Shown here one piece after another: positions 37,056-45,758 of a stretch of DNA of 64,000 nucleotides. The DNA lies in the NCBI GenBank assembly GCA_031119475.1, contig JAVHXV010000001.1:62001-126000 (forward strand), in the 5' to 3' direction. A model generated the notes under the pieces. The model was not told where the DNA came from and did no database searches. It saw only the letters and a list, made by a program, of their open reading frames with translations. The position numbers and the translations under genes are program-made. This DNA is from Pedobacter sp. Lineage in GTDB: Bacteria > Bacteroidota > Bacteroidia > Sphingobacteriales > Sphingobacteriaceae. The number at the start of each line of letters is the position of its first letter. Position 1 is the first letter of the stretch.

Positions 37056-38515
37056 AAAAGATTTTATTAAAAACAGCTGTGCTTATTTTGCTGGCTTGCA
37101 CTAACAGCGATATTGCTTTTTCTCAAACAGAAACCGTTATTCCGCCATCTAACCGGTCGACCGCATCATTGGAAAAAAACATTTTGTTCTTTGCCGATAA
37201 GCGATTTATGGTGACGCAAAGCGGTAGCATTTCCTTGCCACTGGTCAATCTCTTTGATGGGAATATGCAACCAAATTATTCCTCAGCAGTCAACCCATCA
37301 GATCCCTATGTGATCCTGATCGAAGGACTCCCAAATATACACAGTCAAGCTGGGGGGTGGATTGGTTGGTCTACACGGGGCTATCCGCCCTATAAATTCA
37401 AGGTAGAAGCCTATAATATCTATGCAGGTGCCAACACCTGGGTTACGATAGCAGACGAAACAAGTTTTCCGGGCTATAGCATCATGATCCCTATTCCGGG
37501 GCTGTCTGTAGGCAAGATAAGGTTTACCTTTTACAATGGGGGAGGGCCAAACAATGAAATTGGCATTTCTGAATTGTTCTATATCCATCCGGAAGCGGCA
37601 GTAGCTTATGATGAGCTGATGGTAAAGTACAGTAGTGATGGAAAAGTAGGTATTGGTACGGACAATCCCTTGACTAAACTACACGTCAACGGTGTGGTGC
37701 GTTGGGGAGATGCCAATGCCTATAGTTACAGCGGCGAAGACAGCAATGGCGGATATTTGGAACATGTTGGTGTCAGCAATGCAACAAGTACCCTTCGTTT
37801 CCAGACCGTAAAGCCAAGTACTAGCCAATATTCTGTTTTTCGATCAAATCCTTATGATGGATTTAGTTTTACGAGTAATGGTGGTGGCAATGCCAATGTG
37901 GGGATTGGGGTCACAAATCCCGGAGCACCGTTGCATGTAAGCGGCGGACTGCCCATGACAGGAAGCTGGAACCAGACTTCCATTCTACAGGCCACTTATC
38001 CCGTTCAGCTTTTCAACAGCAACAACAACCGCTTTGCAGGAATTGGCTATGATTACTCATCGGGCATGGCCATTTGGGTCAACTCAACGACAGCTGATGT
38101 ATCTGGCTCGGGTACGCCGGCTTTATCGATCAGGAACGACGGTAAAATCGGGATGGGCACCTATTCGCCCGATGAAAAACTGACCGTAAATGGAAAGATC
38201 CATGCCAAGGAAATCAGGGTCGATGCCACGGGCCTGCCGGATTATGTCTTTGAAGCAGATTACCAATTGCCATCCCTAAGAGAAACGGAGGCATTCATCA
38301 AAAAAAACAAGCACCTGCCCGAAGTGCCATCGGCAGCAACGGTAGAGAAAAATGGACTGGAACTTGGGGAAATGAACAAAATCCTGTTGAAGAAAATAGA
38401 GGAACTGACCCTGCACCTGATCGACAAGGAAAAAAAGATGCAATTATCAGAAAGGAAGAACCGGGAACTGGAAGCCAGATTGGCCAAACTGGAGAGGATG
38501 ATGGAGCGGCGGTGA
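37052..38515 (+). CDS. GIGT-repeat secreted surface protein, paralog 3
   Basis: A 487-residue member. The signal (MKKILLKTAVLILLACTNSD) contains LLAC, so it may be a lipoprotein; cleavage later at AFSQ is the alternative. Residues about 45-190 form a discoidin-like beta domain (LFDGNMQPNYSSAVNPSDPY). Motifs GKVGIGTDNP, ANVGIGVTNP and GKIGMGTYSP follow. The module from GGLPMTGSWNQTSIL to PALSIRNDGKIGMG parallels the one in paralog 4. The C-terminal block and coiled coil are complete. Translation is probably coupled to paralog 2. Confidence 0.85.
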   Translation: MKKILLKTAVLILLACTNSDIAFSQTETVIPPSNRSTASLEKNILFFADKRFMVTQSGSISLPLVNLFDGNMQPNYSSAVNPSDPYVILIEGLPNIHSQAGGWIGWSTRGYPPYKFKVEAYNIYAGANTWVTIADETSFPGYSIMIPIPGLSVGKIRFTFYNGGGPNNEIGISELFYIHPEAAVAYDELMVKYSSDGKVGIGTDNPLTKLHVNGVVRWGDANAYSYSGEDSNGGYLEHVGVSNATSTLRFQTVKPSTSQYSVFRSNPYDGFSFTSNGGGNANVGIGVTNPGAPLHVSGGLPMTGSWNQTSILQATYPVQLFNSNNNRFAGIGYDYSSGMAIWVNSTTADVSGSGTPALSIRNDGKIGMGTYSPDEKLTVNGKIHAKEIRVDATGLPDYVFEADYQLPSLRETEAFIKKNKHLPEVPSAATVEKNGLELGEMNKILLKKIEELTLHLIDKEKKMQLSERKNRELEARLAKLERMMERR

Positions 38516-38657
38516 GTATCAGGTATCGAGTATCAAGAGCAAAGGGCAGAGCGCATGGCCTCTAGTGTAAAGCGTGCTGCTATCGACAGATTGTCGTCCT
38601 GAGCTTGTCGAAGGGTTTCCTGACTAACCAACCAACCAACCAACCAAACAACCAACG
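38516..38657. repeat. Dispersed motif and CAAC tetranucleotide run before paralog 4
   Basis: Contains TCGTCCTGAGCTTGTCGAAG near 38591 followed by a run of CCAA units (TAACCAACCAACCAACCAAC, then AAACAACCAACG) that ends at the ATG at 38658. The start of the spacer (AGTATCAGGTATCGAGTA) is the same as after paralog 1. Confidence 0.85.
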
Positions 38658-39920
38658 ATGAAATCAAGTTTAACATTTCTGATAGGAATGGCATTAGCCA
38701 CTACAGTTCATGCACAAATTACGGTGAGCCACGCAGATAGTGTACATTTGGGTACGGTACTGGGAACAGGTGGCAATGGATTTTATGGGAGGAACTATCT
38801 GAAGAACCTCACCCAGGGCCAAGCCTCAGATAGTATCCTTGTGGCCAATGCCGATGGATTGATCAGGCTGGTTAAGCGCAGTACTTTGGCCGCTCCGCTT
38901 ACCTTGCAGGGCGTTACCAATTTGGGAAATAGTACCACCAATAACATGGGGATAGGTGGTAGTGCGTTAACTGGAGGTACTTCTGCCCATTGGCTAACCG
39001 TGAATGGCTCAGTTTACAGCGGAGGAATCATTTATGCCGAAGGAAACGCAGCGAAAGCCTATCACTACGTCGATACGGACCACATGCTTGCCCACCAGGC
39101 CACATCGGGCATCGGCCAGAAGTTTTTAGTGAATGGAAGCAATGCGCCAGGAATGGTATTGACAACCAGTGGATCTGTGGGGATAGGTACCAGTGATCCG
39201 GATAGCAAATTGACCATCCGCGGAGACAATCCTACGGTTGATATCCAAGCAAATGCCGATCACCAAAAGCCAGGCATCTTTATGCGCTACCAGAACAATA
39301 CATATTCTGGCGCACAGATCTATTATCAGACAATAGATGCGGTTACCTATTTCGATAATTTATATCCAACAACAGATAACATATTGGGCAGCTTTAGCTT
39401 TAGGACGCAAAATGCCAGCAACCTTTCGACGAGTAGATTATTTATAAGGGGCAAAGATGGAGGTATAGGCATGGGCACAACTGCTCCCGAGGCCCAACTC
39501 CATGTGATCGGAGGTCCTGATATGCCTGCCGGATGGAAAAGGACGGCACTTTTAGAGGCCGTTTACCCTGTGCTTGCTTTTAACAGCACAGCGAATGGGA
39601 AATATGGTGGTATCGGTTATGATGGTGGAGAGGGCATGGCTTTCTGGGTACATTCCTCAACAGCAAATTTGTCGAGCGTTTCACCGGCTTTGATGATCAG
39701 GTACGATGGAAAGGTAGGCATAGGCAACGCTACCCCAACAGAAAAATTAAGCATAGCAGGCAATATCCTTGCCGACCAATATAAGCTTTCCAATCTGAAT
39801 ACCGCCCCAGCCAATGCCACAGACACAGGCACCAAGGGTGAAGTACGCATTACGGCCGATTACATCTATGTTTGCATTGCCACCAACACTTGGGTACGCA
39901 CAGCTTTAAGTACTTGGTGA
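38658..39920 (+). CDS. GIGT-repeat secreted surface protein, paralog 4 (divergent C-terminus)
   Basis: A 420-residue member with signal MKSSLTFLIGMALATTVHAQ. It has GSVGIGTSDP, GGIGMGTTAP and GKVGIGNATPTEKLSIAGN, but after that the usual C-terminal block and coiled coil are replaced by a short ending (KGEVRITADYIYVCIATNTW) like those of phage-type fibre proteins. It also lacks the LGEMNKILLKKIEEL segment of the others. The module from GGPDMPAGWKRTALLEAVYP onward resembles paralog 3. It stands alone, 142 bases after paralog 3. Confidence 0.85.
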   Translation: MKSSLTFLIGMALATTVHAQITVSHADSVHLGTVLGTGGNGFYGRNYLKNLTQGQASDSILVANADGLIRLVKRSTLAAPLTLQGVTNLGNSTTNNMGIGGSALTGGTSAHWLTVNGSVYSGGIIYAEGNAAKAYHYVDTDHMLAHQATSGIGQKFLVNGSNAPGMVLTTSGSVGIGTSDPDSKLTIRGDNPTVDIQANADHQKPGIFMRYQNNTYSGAQIYYQTIDAVTYFDNLYPTTDNILGSFSFRTQNASNLSTSRLFIRGKDGGIGMGTTAPEAQLHVIGGPDMPAGWKRTALLEAVYPVLAFNSTANGKYGGIGYDGGEGMAFWVHSSTANLSSVSPALMIRYDGKVGIGNATPTEKLSIAGNILADQYKLSNLNTAPANATDTGTKGEVRITADYIYVCIATNTWVRTALSTW

Positions 39921-40156
39921 GGGGGGTAGATGAAGCGTTTAGCGTAAGGCGTGTTGCTATCGATGGATTGTCGCCCTGAGCTTGTCGAAGGGTATCCTGG
40001 CTACCCAACTAAACAACCAACCATCGATGAAATCGAGTTTGATATTCTGTCCCCAAGGAACTCCTGCGTAGCCTTCGACGCAACTTTCAACCTTTCAACT
40101 TTCAACCTTTCAACTTTCAACTTTCAACCTTCAACATGCAACCTTCAACTCTTACC
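39921..40156. repeat. Dispersed motif and CAACTTTCAACC words
   Basis: Convergent spacer with TCGCCCTGAGCTTGTCGAAG near 39970, CAACTAAACAACCAACC and then runs of CAACTTTCAACCTTTCAACT as also seen near 7.1 kb. No gene is seen. Confidence 0.7.
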
Positions 40157-42175
40157 CTACCTAAAAACCGTAACCGAACCACTATAGCTCACTTCCTGGC
40201 CATTAAAGTCGGTACCCTTAAGCTGGTAATAGTAGGTGCCCGTAGGCAGTTGTTTGCCCTTAAAGGTACCATCCCAGGAATCGAACACACTATAGCTTGT
40301 AAATAACTTGACGCCGTAACGGTTGAATATATTGATATTAAATTTCTTCAGGTAGGCAATGTTGATGTTGAACTGGTCGTTTATACCATCGCCATTGGGC
40401 GAAAAGGAATTGGGGACCAACAGTGTACCTTGTGAAAGTACCACCAGAGTGCCCATACTGATGGAATTGAGACAACCATTGGATGAACTCGCTGTTAATT
40501 TGATCGTATATTTTCCCTTGTTGAAGATATGCAGTGGTGATGTGGCCGTGGAAGTCTGCCCATCGCCAAAATCCCACTCATAGCTCACCGCTGCCTTAGA
40601 TTTGTTGGTAAATTGGATGGAGGTGGGTTCGATAAATTTGGCAATCGTAAAAAGTGGATTGCTCTCAAAAGCCGCTTCGGGAAAGGGGTCAATGGTAATG
40701 TTGACGGTGGATGGCGGAATGGGACAGCCAAAAGTAACCGTAACCTGATAAGCTCCCGCCTGATCAAGGCTGGTAATGGGAATTTCGATCGCTGCTGTAG
40801 TGGCCGTAAAGTTATTCGGTCCTGTCCAGGCATAGGTGGCCTCGTCAATCAAGGGAACCGACAACCTGATCGTATCATTAGGGCAAAAGTTCAATTTGTT
40901 GGCAGTGATTACCTGCTGTGGAAGCGCCGGCCCCACATAAAAGCGCTTACTCTCGATAATGTTGCAGTCTTTCGTACCTTTTGCAGATAAGGTCACGGTC
41001 TTGAAACCGCTGCTGTTATAGGAAATGACATGCGGGCCTGCGGTATTCGCCGTAGCTATATTCGCGCCATTGCCAAAGGTCCAGGTGAGGCTGGTTACAT
41101 CGGTGGCATTGGTATAAAAAGTAAAGTTTTGTCCAACCGGGCAATCATTTACAATCGATTCAATAGTGGCCTTCGGGCCGACAAATTCCCCAGTTCCGCC
41201 AAAAGCGATGGTAAAGCCATTGTTGCCGTTCGAAAAGTTGTCGACCAACAGCGCATATACATGTCCCTGGACCATATCTACATACTTGACCATGCCATCT
41301 TGAATGCCTACGCAGCCGGGCTGTTCGCTTACATCCTGCGAATTCATGTCCATTCCCGTAATGTAATACCTTGGGGTACAGGTTACCCCACTGCCAGCAG
41401 CACATCGGATGGCATTCTGGCTGTTCACGTTGCTGCAATCGCCGTTTGGCCCTAGGTCATACAGCACCCAATCAATATCGTCTGTAATGGCCGTTGGCGT
41501 AATGGTAAAGGTAAGCGTTCCTGAAGTCGCTGCGGTAAACTGGTACCAGGCCGAATTTGATTCTACGGTAAGACACGTGCCTGCGGCTTCATGGTTGCTG
41601 TTTCCGGTACCAGAAACATTGTATTCGGTAAAAGTATCCTTGCTGCAGAGGATGGCTGCGGTACTGCAATCTTGTCCGGGCTTTTTGGGCGGATTGTAAT
41701 TGTTTACGCACATCTTGAACGTGCCCATAGCATCCTGTTCTGCACTGACGCGAATGTAATATTCATCACCAATGGTCAATCCGCCTTTGTAGGCTGTGGT
41801 CAAGTTGTTGCCCGAGACCATCGAGCCGATCTGTTCAATGAGCACATTATTGTTGTAGGTATAGATGGCGATGGTGGGGTTGGTCAATGTGCTGGCAGAA
41901 CCGGCACTCAATCCGGTTACGCTGATGTTTACATCGGTATTGATGGCCGTAAACTTAAACCAGACATCATTGCCAGCAGTAGTCCAGAAAGTTCCCTTGG
42001 CATAGCCACTGCTGGTGGCGTTTACGTTGCTAAATTCAGCGTCGGCCGAGCAATAGCCGATCACATTGGTCAGGTTTCTGGGGTCTTGGATGTTATCGTT
42101 CGCCGGGGCCTGTGCATTGGCCATAGTCCAGCACAGCAGCAAGCAGATCGAAAGCCAAATAAACCGAAAGCGCAT
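40157..42175 (-). CDS. T9SS-exported PKD-domain protein (CHU_C, type B sorting)
   Basis: A 672-residue secreted protein taken from the ATG at 42175, which gives the signal MRFRFIWLSICLLLCWTMANAQ; the frame extends 10 residues further upstream. The first half has two beta-sandwich domains (FWTTAGNDVWFKFTAIN and ESNSAWYQFTAATSGTLTF). PKD domains follow (YEWDFGDGQTSTATSPLHIF). The last 85 residues (LLVPNSFSPNGDGINDQFN, FNRYGVKLF, LPTGTYYYQLKG) are the gliding-motility-associated CHU_C domain, a type B signal for the type IX secretion system. It lies among the GIGT genes but on the other strand, so it is a separate unit. Confidence 0.93.
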   Translation of the reverse strand: MRFRFIWLSICLLLCWTMANAQAPANDNIQDPRNLTNVIGYCSADAEFSNVNATSSGYAKGTFWTTAGNDVWFKFTAINTDVNISVTGLSAGSASTLTNPTIAIYTYNNNVLIEQIGSMVSGNNLTTAYKGGLTIGDEYYIRVSAEQDAMGTFKMCVNNYNPPKKPGQDCSTAAILCSKDTFTEYNVSGTGNSNHEAAGTCLTVESNSAWYQFTAATSGTLTFTITPTAITDDIDWVLYDLGPNGDCSNVNSQNAIRCAAGSGVTCTPRYYITGMDMNSQDVSEQPGCVGIQDGMVKYVDMVQGHVYALLVDNFSNGNNGFTIAFGGTGEFVGPKATIESIVNDCPVGQNFTFYTNATDVTSLTWTFGNGANIATANTAGPHVISYNSSGFKTVTLSAKGTKDCNIIESKRFYVGPALPQQVITANKLNFCPNDTIRLSVPLIDEATYAWTGPNNFTATTAAIEIPITSLDQAGAYQVTVTFGCPIPPSTVNITIDPFPEAAFESNPLFTIAKFIEPTSIQFTNKSKAAVSYEWDFGDGQTSTATSPLHIFNKGKYTIKLTASSSNGCLNSISMGTLVVLSQGTLLVPNSFSPNGDGINDQFNINIAYLKKFNINIFNRYGVKLFTSYSVFDSWDGTFKGKQLPTGTYYYQLKGTDFNGQEVSYSGSVTVFR

Positions 42176-42417
42176 AACCAAGGATTGATCAACTAAATAT
42201 AGCACTAATCTCCTGAGTTCTGAAATTTTGCCTCAGCAGTTAAGCTACAATCTATGCGCTATAGAACGCTGTGCGCCTAACGCCATACTGATATGTGCCG
42301 CTTTTGTCAATCCTAAAAACCTTTCCGTCTATCCATTCTGGTTTTATGTGTATAGCCGCTATTGAGCCCAACACTTAGAGGTATCTTGTTCATGAATTAC
42401 CAGCTATCCATCCCCTT

Positions 42418-44166
42418 ATGAAAAAAATAGCCTTACTGTCCATGCTGCTGTTGCTCTGTTGTTTTGCTTTTGCGCAAAGCAATTTGACCATTACGGTTAA
42501 TGGAGATGCCGATAAGTTTTATCCTGTCGTTTTTTCTGATCCCGCATGGAATGACAATGAAGCGACGACCATTAGCATCGGCAGGGCGAACATCCACACC
42601 AATGGGTCTTGGGTAGGTTCAGCCGTGGCCACATTTACCTATCACACCACCCACGGTGGCCATGGCTCAAATTTTATCAATGCCGATATCAGTTCAAAGA
42701 TCTTGGAATTTTTTGGGGGATGGGAAGATGCCACTGCCCTAAACAACGATTTAAATATTATTATTTGGATGAGGGGTGGCGGATTGAGCTATAACATCAG
42801 ATCCAAATCTACGGTGGTGGCCGATGTGTATGATGGCGTACAGCATGCCTTGCCCTATGCCGAACCGGCTGGGCCCAACAGGACCTACAAAACATCCGTA
42901 GACGCCTATGTGCGCGCTAATGGGGCAACCTTGGGTAAGGATCTATTGGTGATGGGGCATCAGGTTACTTTTGGAAGCGTAGCCATTGGCACCACAAGCA
43001 CTCCAGCCAAATTAACCGTACGCGATGAATACAATGGTGGCACCCTGAGTGTCGGTTCCAATGCCAATCTGCCTGCCGTTATTGGCCTTGCACCCTATAG
43101 TTCCGGTCTGGGCAACGACTTTTGGCAATTGAAAGCTAACAATTCTGCACAGAATTACCGATTTGATCTTTCGGCAGGAGGCACCAGCCACCTGTCCATT
43201 AAATATGATAATGGCAATGTAGGGATCGGTACGACTACGCCTAGCCATAAGCTAGAAGTCAATGGCGATATCGCGATGCCCTATACCGGAAAATTCTTGT
43301 CGGTAATTGATCCTGGAAACCATATTGTTCTTCACAATGGAAACGGCATCATGAAGTTTGCTACCGGAAATCAAGATCGGATGGTCATTAATTACACCGG
43401 AAACGTGGGCATTGGTACGACTACGCCAGCTGAAAAATTGAGTGTTGCGGGCAATATCTTGGCCGATAAACTGCTGCTCGACGAAAATGGAGTGAGGTTG
43501 TGGGGCCTATCGCCTGTTAGTGGAAACATCATTCTCCATTCTGGAGATGGAGCAGGTAATTTTGGGATCGGTACCAACAGTCCGGCCGCAAAGCTCGATG
43601 TCAACGGTGCCGCCATCATTACTGGAAATGGAAATACACTAACCCTCAAAAAGAATTCGAACAACATTCCAGCATTATTTTTTCAGGGTGCCAGTTCCTA
43701 TACTTTAATAGAAGCAGGAGATAACTTTATGAAAACGGCGATTGGCCCGGGTGGATATAAAACCACCTTATTGGCCAATGGCAATTTTGGCATCGGCACC
43801 GAAACGCCGGCCGAAAAACTCTCCGTCAATGGCAAGATCCGCGCCCATGAGATCAAGGTAGAGACCGCCAATTGGCCAGATTATGTGTTTGACGATGACT
43901 ACAAGAATGCCCCATTGACCGAATTGGCCCAATTTATCAAACTGAACAGGCACCTGCCCGATGTGCCCTCGGCAAAAGCTATAGCTGAAAATGGTGTGGA
44001 GCTAGGAGAGATGAACAAACTTTTACTCAAAAAGATCGAGGAACTGACACTGCACCAGATCGAGAAGGAAAAGGAGATTTCGTCGGTCAACCAAAAGCTT
44101 AAAATCCAGGATCACCGCCTGCATCAACTGGAAGAAAGCCTAAATAAATTATTAGAAAGAAAATGA
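42418..44166 (+). CDS. GIGT-repeat secreted surface protein, paralog 5
   Basis: A 582-residue member with signal MKKIALLSMLLLLCCFAFAQ, first gene of a five-gene run. It has the most motifs: GSVAIGTTSTP, two GNVGIGTTTP, NFGIGTNSP and NFGIGTETP. The N-terminal domain (NLTITVNGDADKFYPVVFSD) differs from all others. The C-terminal block is the RAHEIKVETANWPDYVFDDD type, closest to paralog 6. The stop overlaps the next start (ATGA). Confidence 0.87.
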   Translation: MKKIALLSMLLLLCCFAFAQSNLTITVNGDADKFYPVVFSDPAWNDNEATTISIGRANIHTNGSWVGSAVATFTYHTTHGGHGSNFINADISSKILEFFGGWEDATALNNDLNIIIWMRGGGLSYNIRSKSTVVADVYDGVQHALPYAEPAGPNRTYKTSVDAYVRANGATLGKDLLVMGHQVTFGSVAIGTTSTPAKLTVRDEYNGGTLSVGSNANLPAVIGLAPYSSGLGNDFWQLKANNSAQNYRFDLSAGGTSHLSIKYDNGNVGIGTTTPSHKLEVNGDIAMPYTGKFLSVIDPGNHIVLHNGNGIMKFATGNQDRMVINYTGNVGIGTTTPAEKLSVAGNILADKLLLDENGVRLWGLSPVSGNIILHSGDGAGNFGIGTNSPAAKLDVNGAAIITGNGNTLTLKKNSNNIPALFFQGASSYTLIEAGDNFMKTAIGPGGYKTTLLANGNFGIGTETPAEKLSVNGKIRAHEIKVETANWPDYVFDDDYKNAPLTELAQFIKLNRHLPDVPSAKAIAENGVELGEMNKLLLKKIEELTLHQIEKEKEISSVNQKLKIQDHRLHQLEESLNKLLERK

Positions 44167-45758
44167 AGACTTTTTTAACGCTCTCACTTTTATTTTGCCT
44201 CACCGTGAGTAAGGCGCAGAATTTATTGGACATGTCGAGCTGGACCATTGGAACTGGTAGTGCAGGATCTTTTGATGCCAATGGCCAGCAAAGCGAAAGT
44301 GAACGCCTTTGGGGAATTGGCCCGAATGGAAAGCAGGCCATCCTTTGGCGTTCCATTCCAGATGGCAACAGTGATGCTGATGGGGGTTGGAACCATAATT
44401 ATATTGCTGTCGACCATAAGAGTGCCTACAGGTTAACGGTATGGCTCAAAAAGGAAGGCTCTATGGATGGCTATTCTTACTTTGGGACACAAAATGTGAA
44501 TACGCTCAGTAATGTGCCTAATACCAACCCCTATTTCTGGAATGGCGATTTACCAGAACTGAACAGGTGGTACCTCTTGGTGGCCTACATCCACGGCAGT
44601 GGCGATAATTCGACAGTGCATTTGGGCGGGATGTACGATGGTACTACTGGCGAAAAGGTAATAAACTTGACCGATTTCAAACTTGATGTAGGCACAACCT
44701 CTATTAATCACCGGAGCTATCTATATTACGATCCGACAAGCAGCGATAGCCAATACTTTTATGCGCCGAGGATGGAACGTATTGACGGTCATGAGCCTTC
44801 CCTCAATGAACTTTTGGGCTTTATCCCACAGCAAAAGCTGCTGCCCATCGCAGATACCCGATCAATGGTAACCACGCCCAATTTTTATTCGCGCTCATTT
44901 GAACTCAATTTCAAAGAGGGCGTAACCTTGGGCCTCCCAAATAGCTACTATACGGTGATGGGCCTGAGGGGATGGCCGAATGATTCTGGTGGAAAGGCAC
45001 ATGAACTGGCCTTCTCTAACGATACCAAAAGCAAGTTGTGGATCAGGTCTGGATTTGATTCTGGATGGGAGGGCTGGCGGTCTTTCCTGATCAGCAATGA
45101 GTCGGGGAATTATGGCATTAACACCGATTCGCCAACTGATAAACTCGACATCAGGGGTGGCGGGATTAATATCGGGGTCAAAGGAGACAATCAATATGTA
45201 AATGTATTTGGCGCCTGGCGCACGCAGGGCTCGGCATCTGCCGGACTATGGGATGAAAAAATGGAAGGAGAAGACCTTGCTTTTCATTATTATACAGGAT
45301 CGACCTGGAATACCTATCGGCTTTCGCTTACCCCAGATGGTTTTGCTTCGACGGGAACAATGAACGTGATGGGCAGTGGCGACAATTTTATTGCCGGCAA
45401 TGTTAGGATTGGAACCACTGTTGCCCATCCCGAACGGCTTTCCGTCAATGGCAGGATCCGCGCACACGAGATCAAGGTAGAGACTGCCAATTGGCCAGAT
45501 TACGTGTTTGACGATGACTACAAGAATGTCCCATTGCCCCAATTGGAACAATTTATCAAACTGCACAAACACCTGCCCGATGTGCCCTCGGCAAAAGTAG
45601 TAGCCGAAAATGGGATTGAACTGGGGGAAATGAACAAGCTTTTGCTGAAAAAGATCGAGGAGCTGACGCTGCATCTCATTCAAAAAGACAAAGAGAACAT
45701 CGAGCTCAAAAAACGTATGGACAATCTTGAACAGAAATTAAATCAATTTATGAAATGA
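44163..45758 (+). CDS. GIGT-repeat secreted surface protein, paralog 6
   Basis: A 531-residue member with signal MKTFLTLSLLFCLTVSKAQ. The N-terminal 200 residues form a beta-sandwich (SAYRLTVWLKKEGSMDGYSY) like carbohydrate-binding or fibre domains. The middle contains a knob-like segment (LRGWPNDSGGKAHELAFSND). Motifs are weak (NYGINTDSPTDKL, GNVRIGTTVAHPERL). The C-terminal block nearly repeats that of paralog 5 at the DNA level (43838-43960 against 45470-45600). It overlaps both neighbours by 4 bases. Confidence 0.87.
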   Translation: MKTFLTLSLLFCLTVSKAQNLLDMSSWTIGTGSAGSFDANGQQSESERLWGIGPNGKQAILWRSIPDGNSDADGGWNHNYIAVDHKSAYRLTVWLKKEGSMDGYSYFGTQNVNTLSNVPNTNPYFWNGDLPELNRWYLLVAYIHGSGDNSTVHLGGMYDGTTGEKVINLTDFKLDVGTTSINHRSYLYYDPTSSDSQYFYAPRMERIDGHEPSLNELLGFIPQQKLLPIADTRSMVTTPNFYSRSFELNFKEGVTLGLPNSYYTVMGLRGWPNDSGGKAHELAFSNDTKSKLWIRSGFDSGWEGWRSFLISNESGNYGINTDSPTDKLDIRGGGINIGVKGDNQYVNVFGAWRTQGSASAGLWDEKMEGEDLAFHYYTGSTWNTYRLSLTPDGFASTGTMNVMGSGDNFIAGNVRIGTTVAHPERLSVNGRIRAHEIKVETANWPDYVFDDDYKNVPLPQLEQFIKLHKHLPDVPSAKVVAENGIELGEMNKLLLKKIEELTLHLIQKDKENIELKKRMDNLEQKLNQFMK

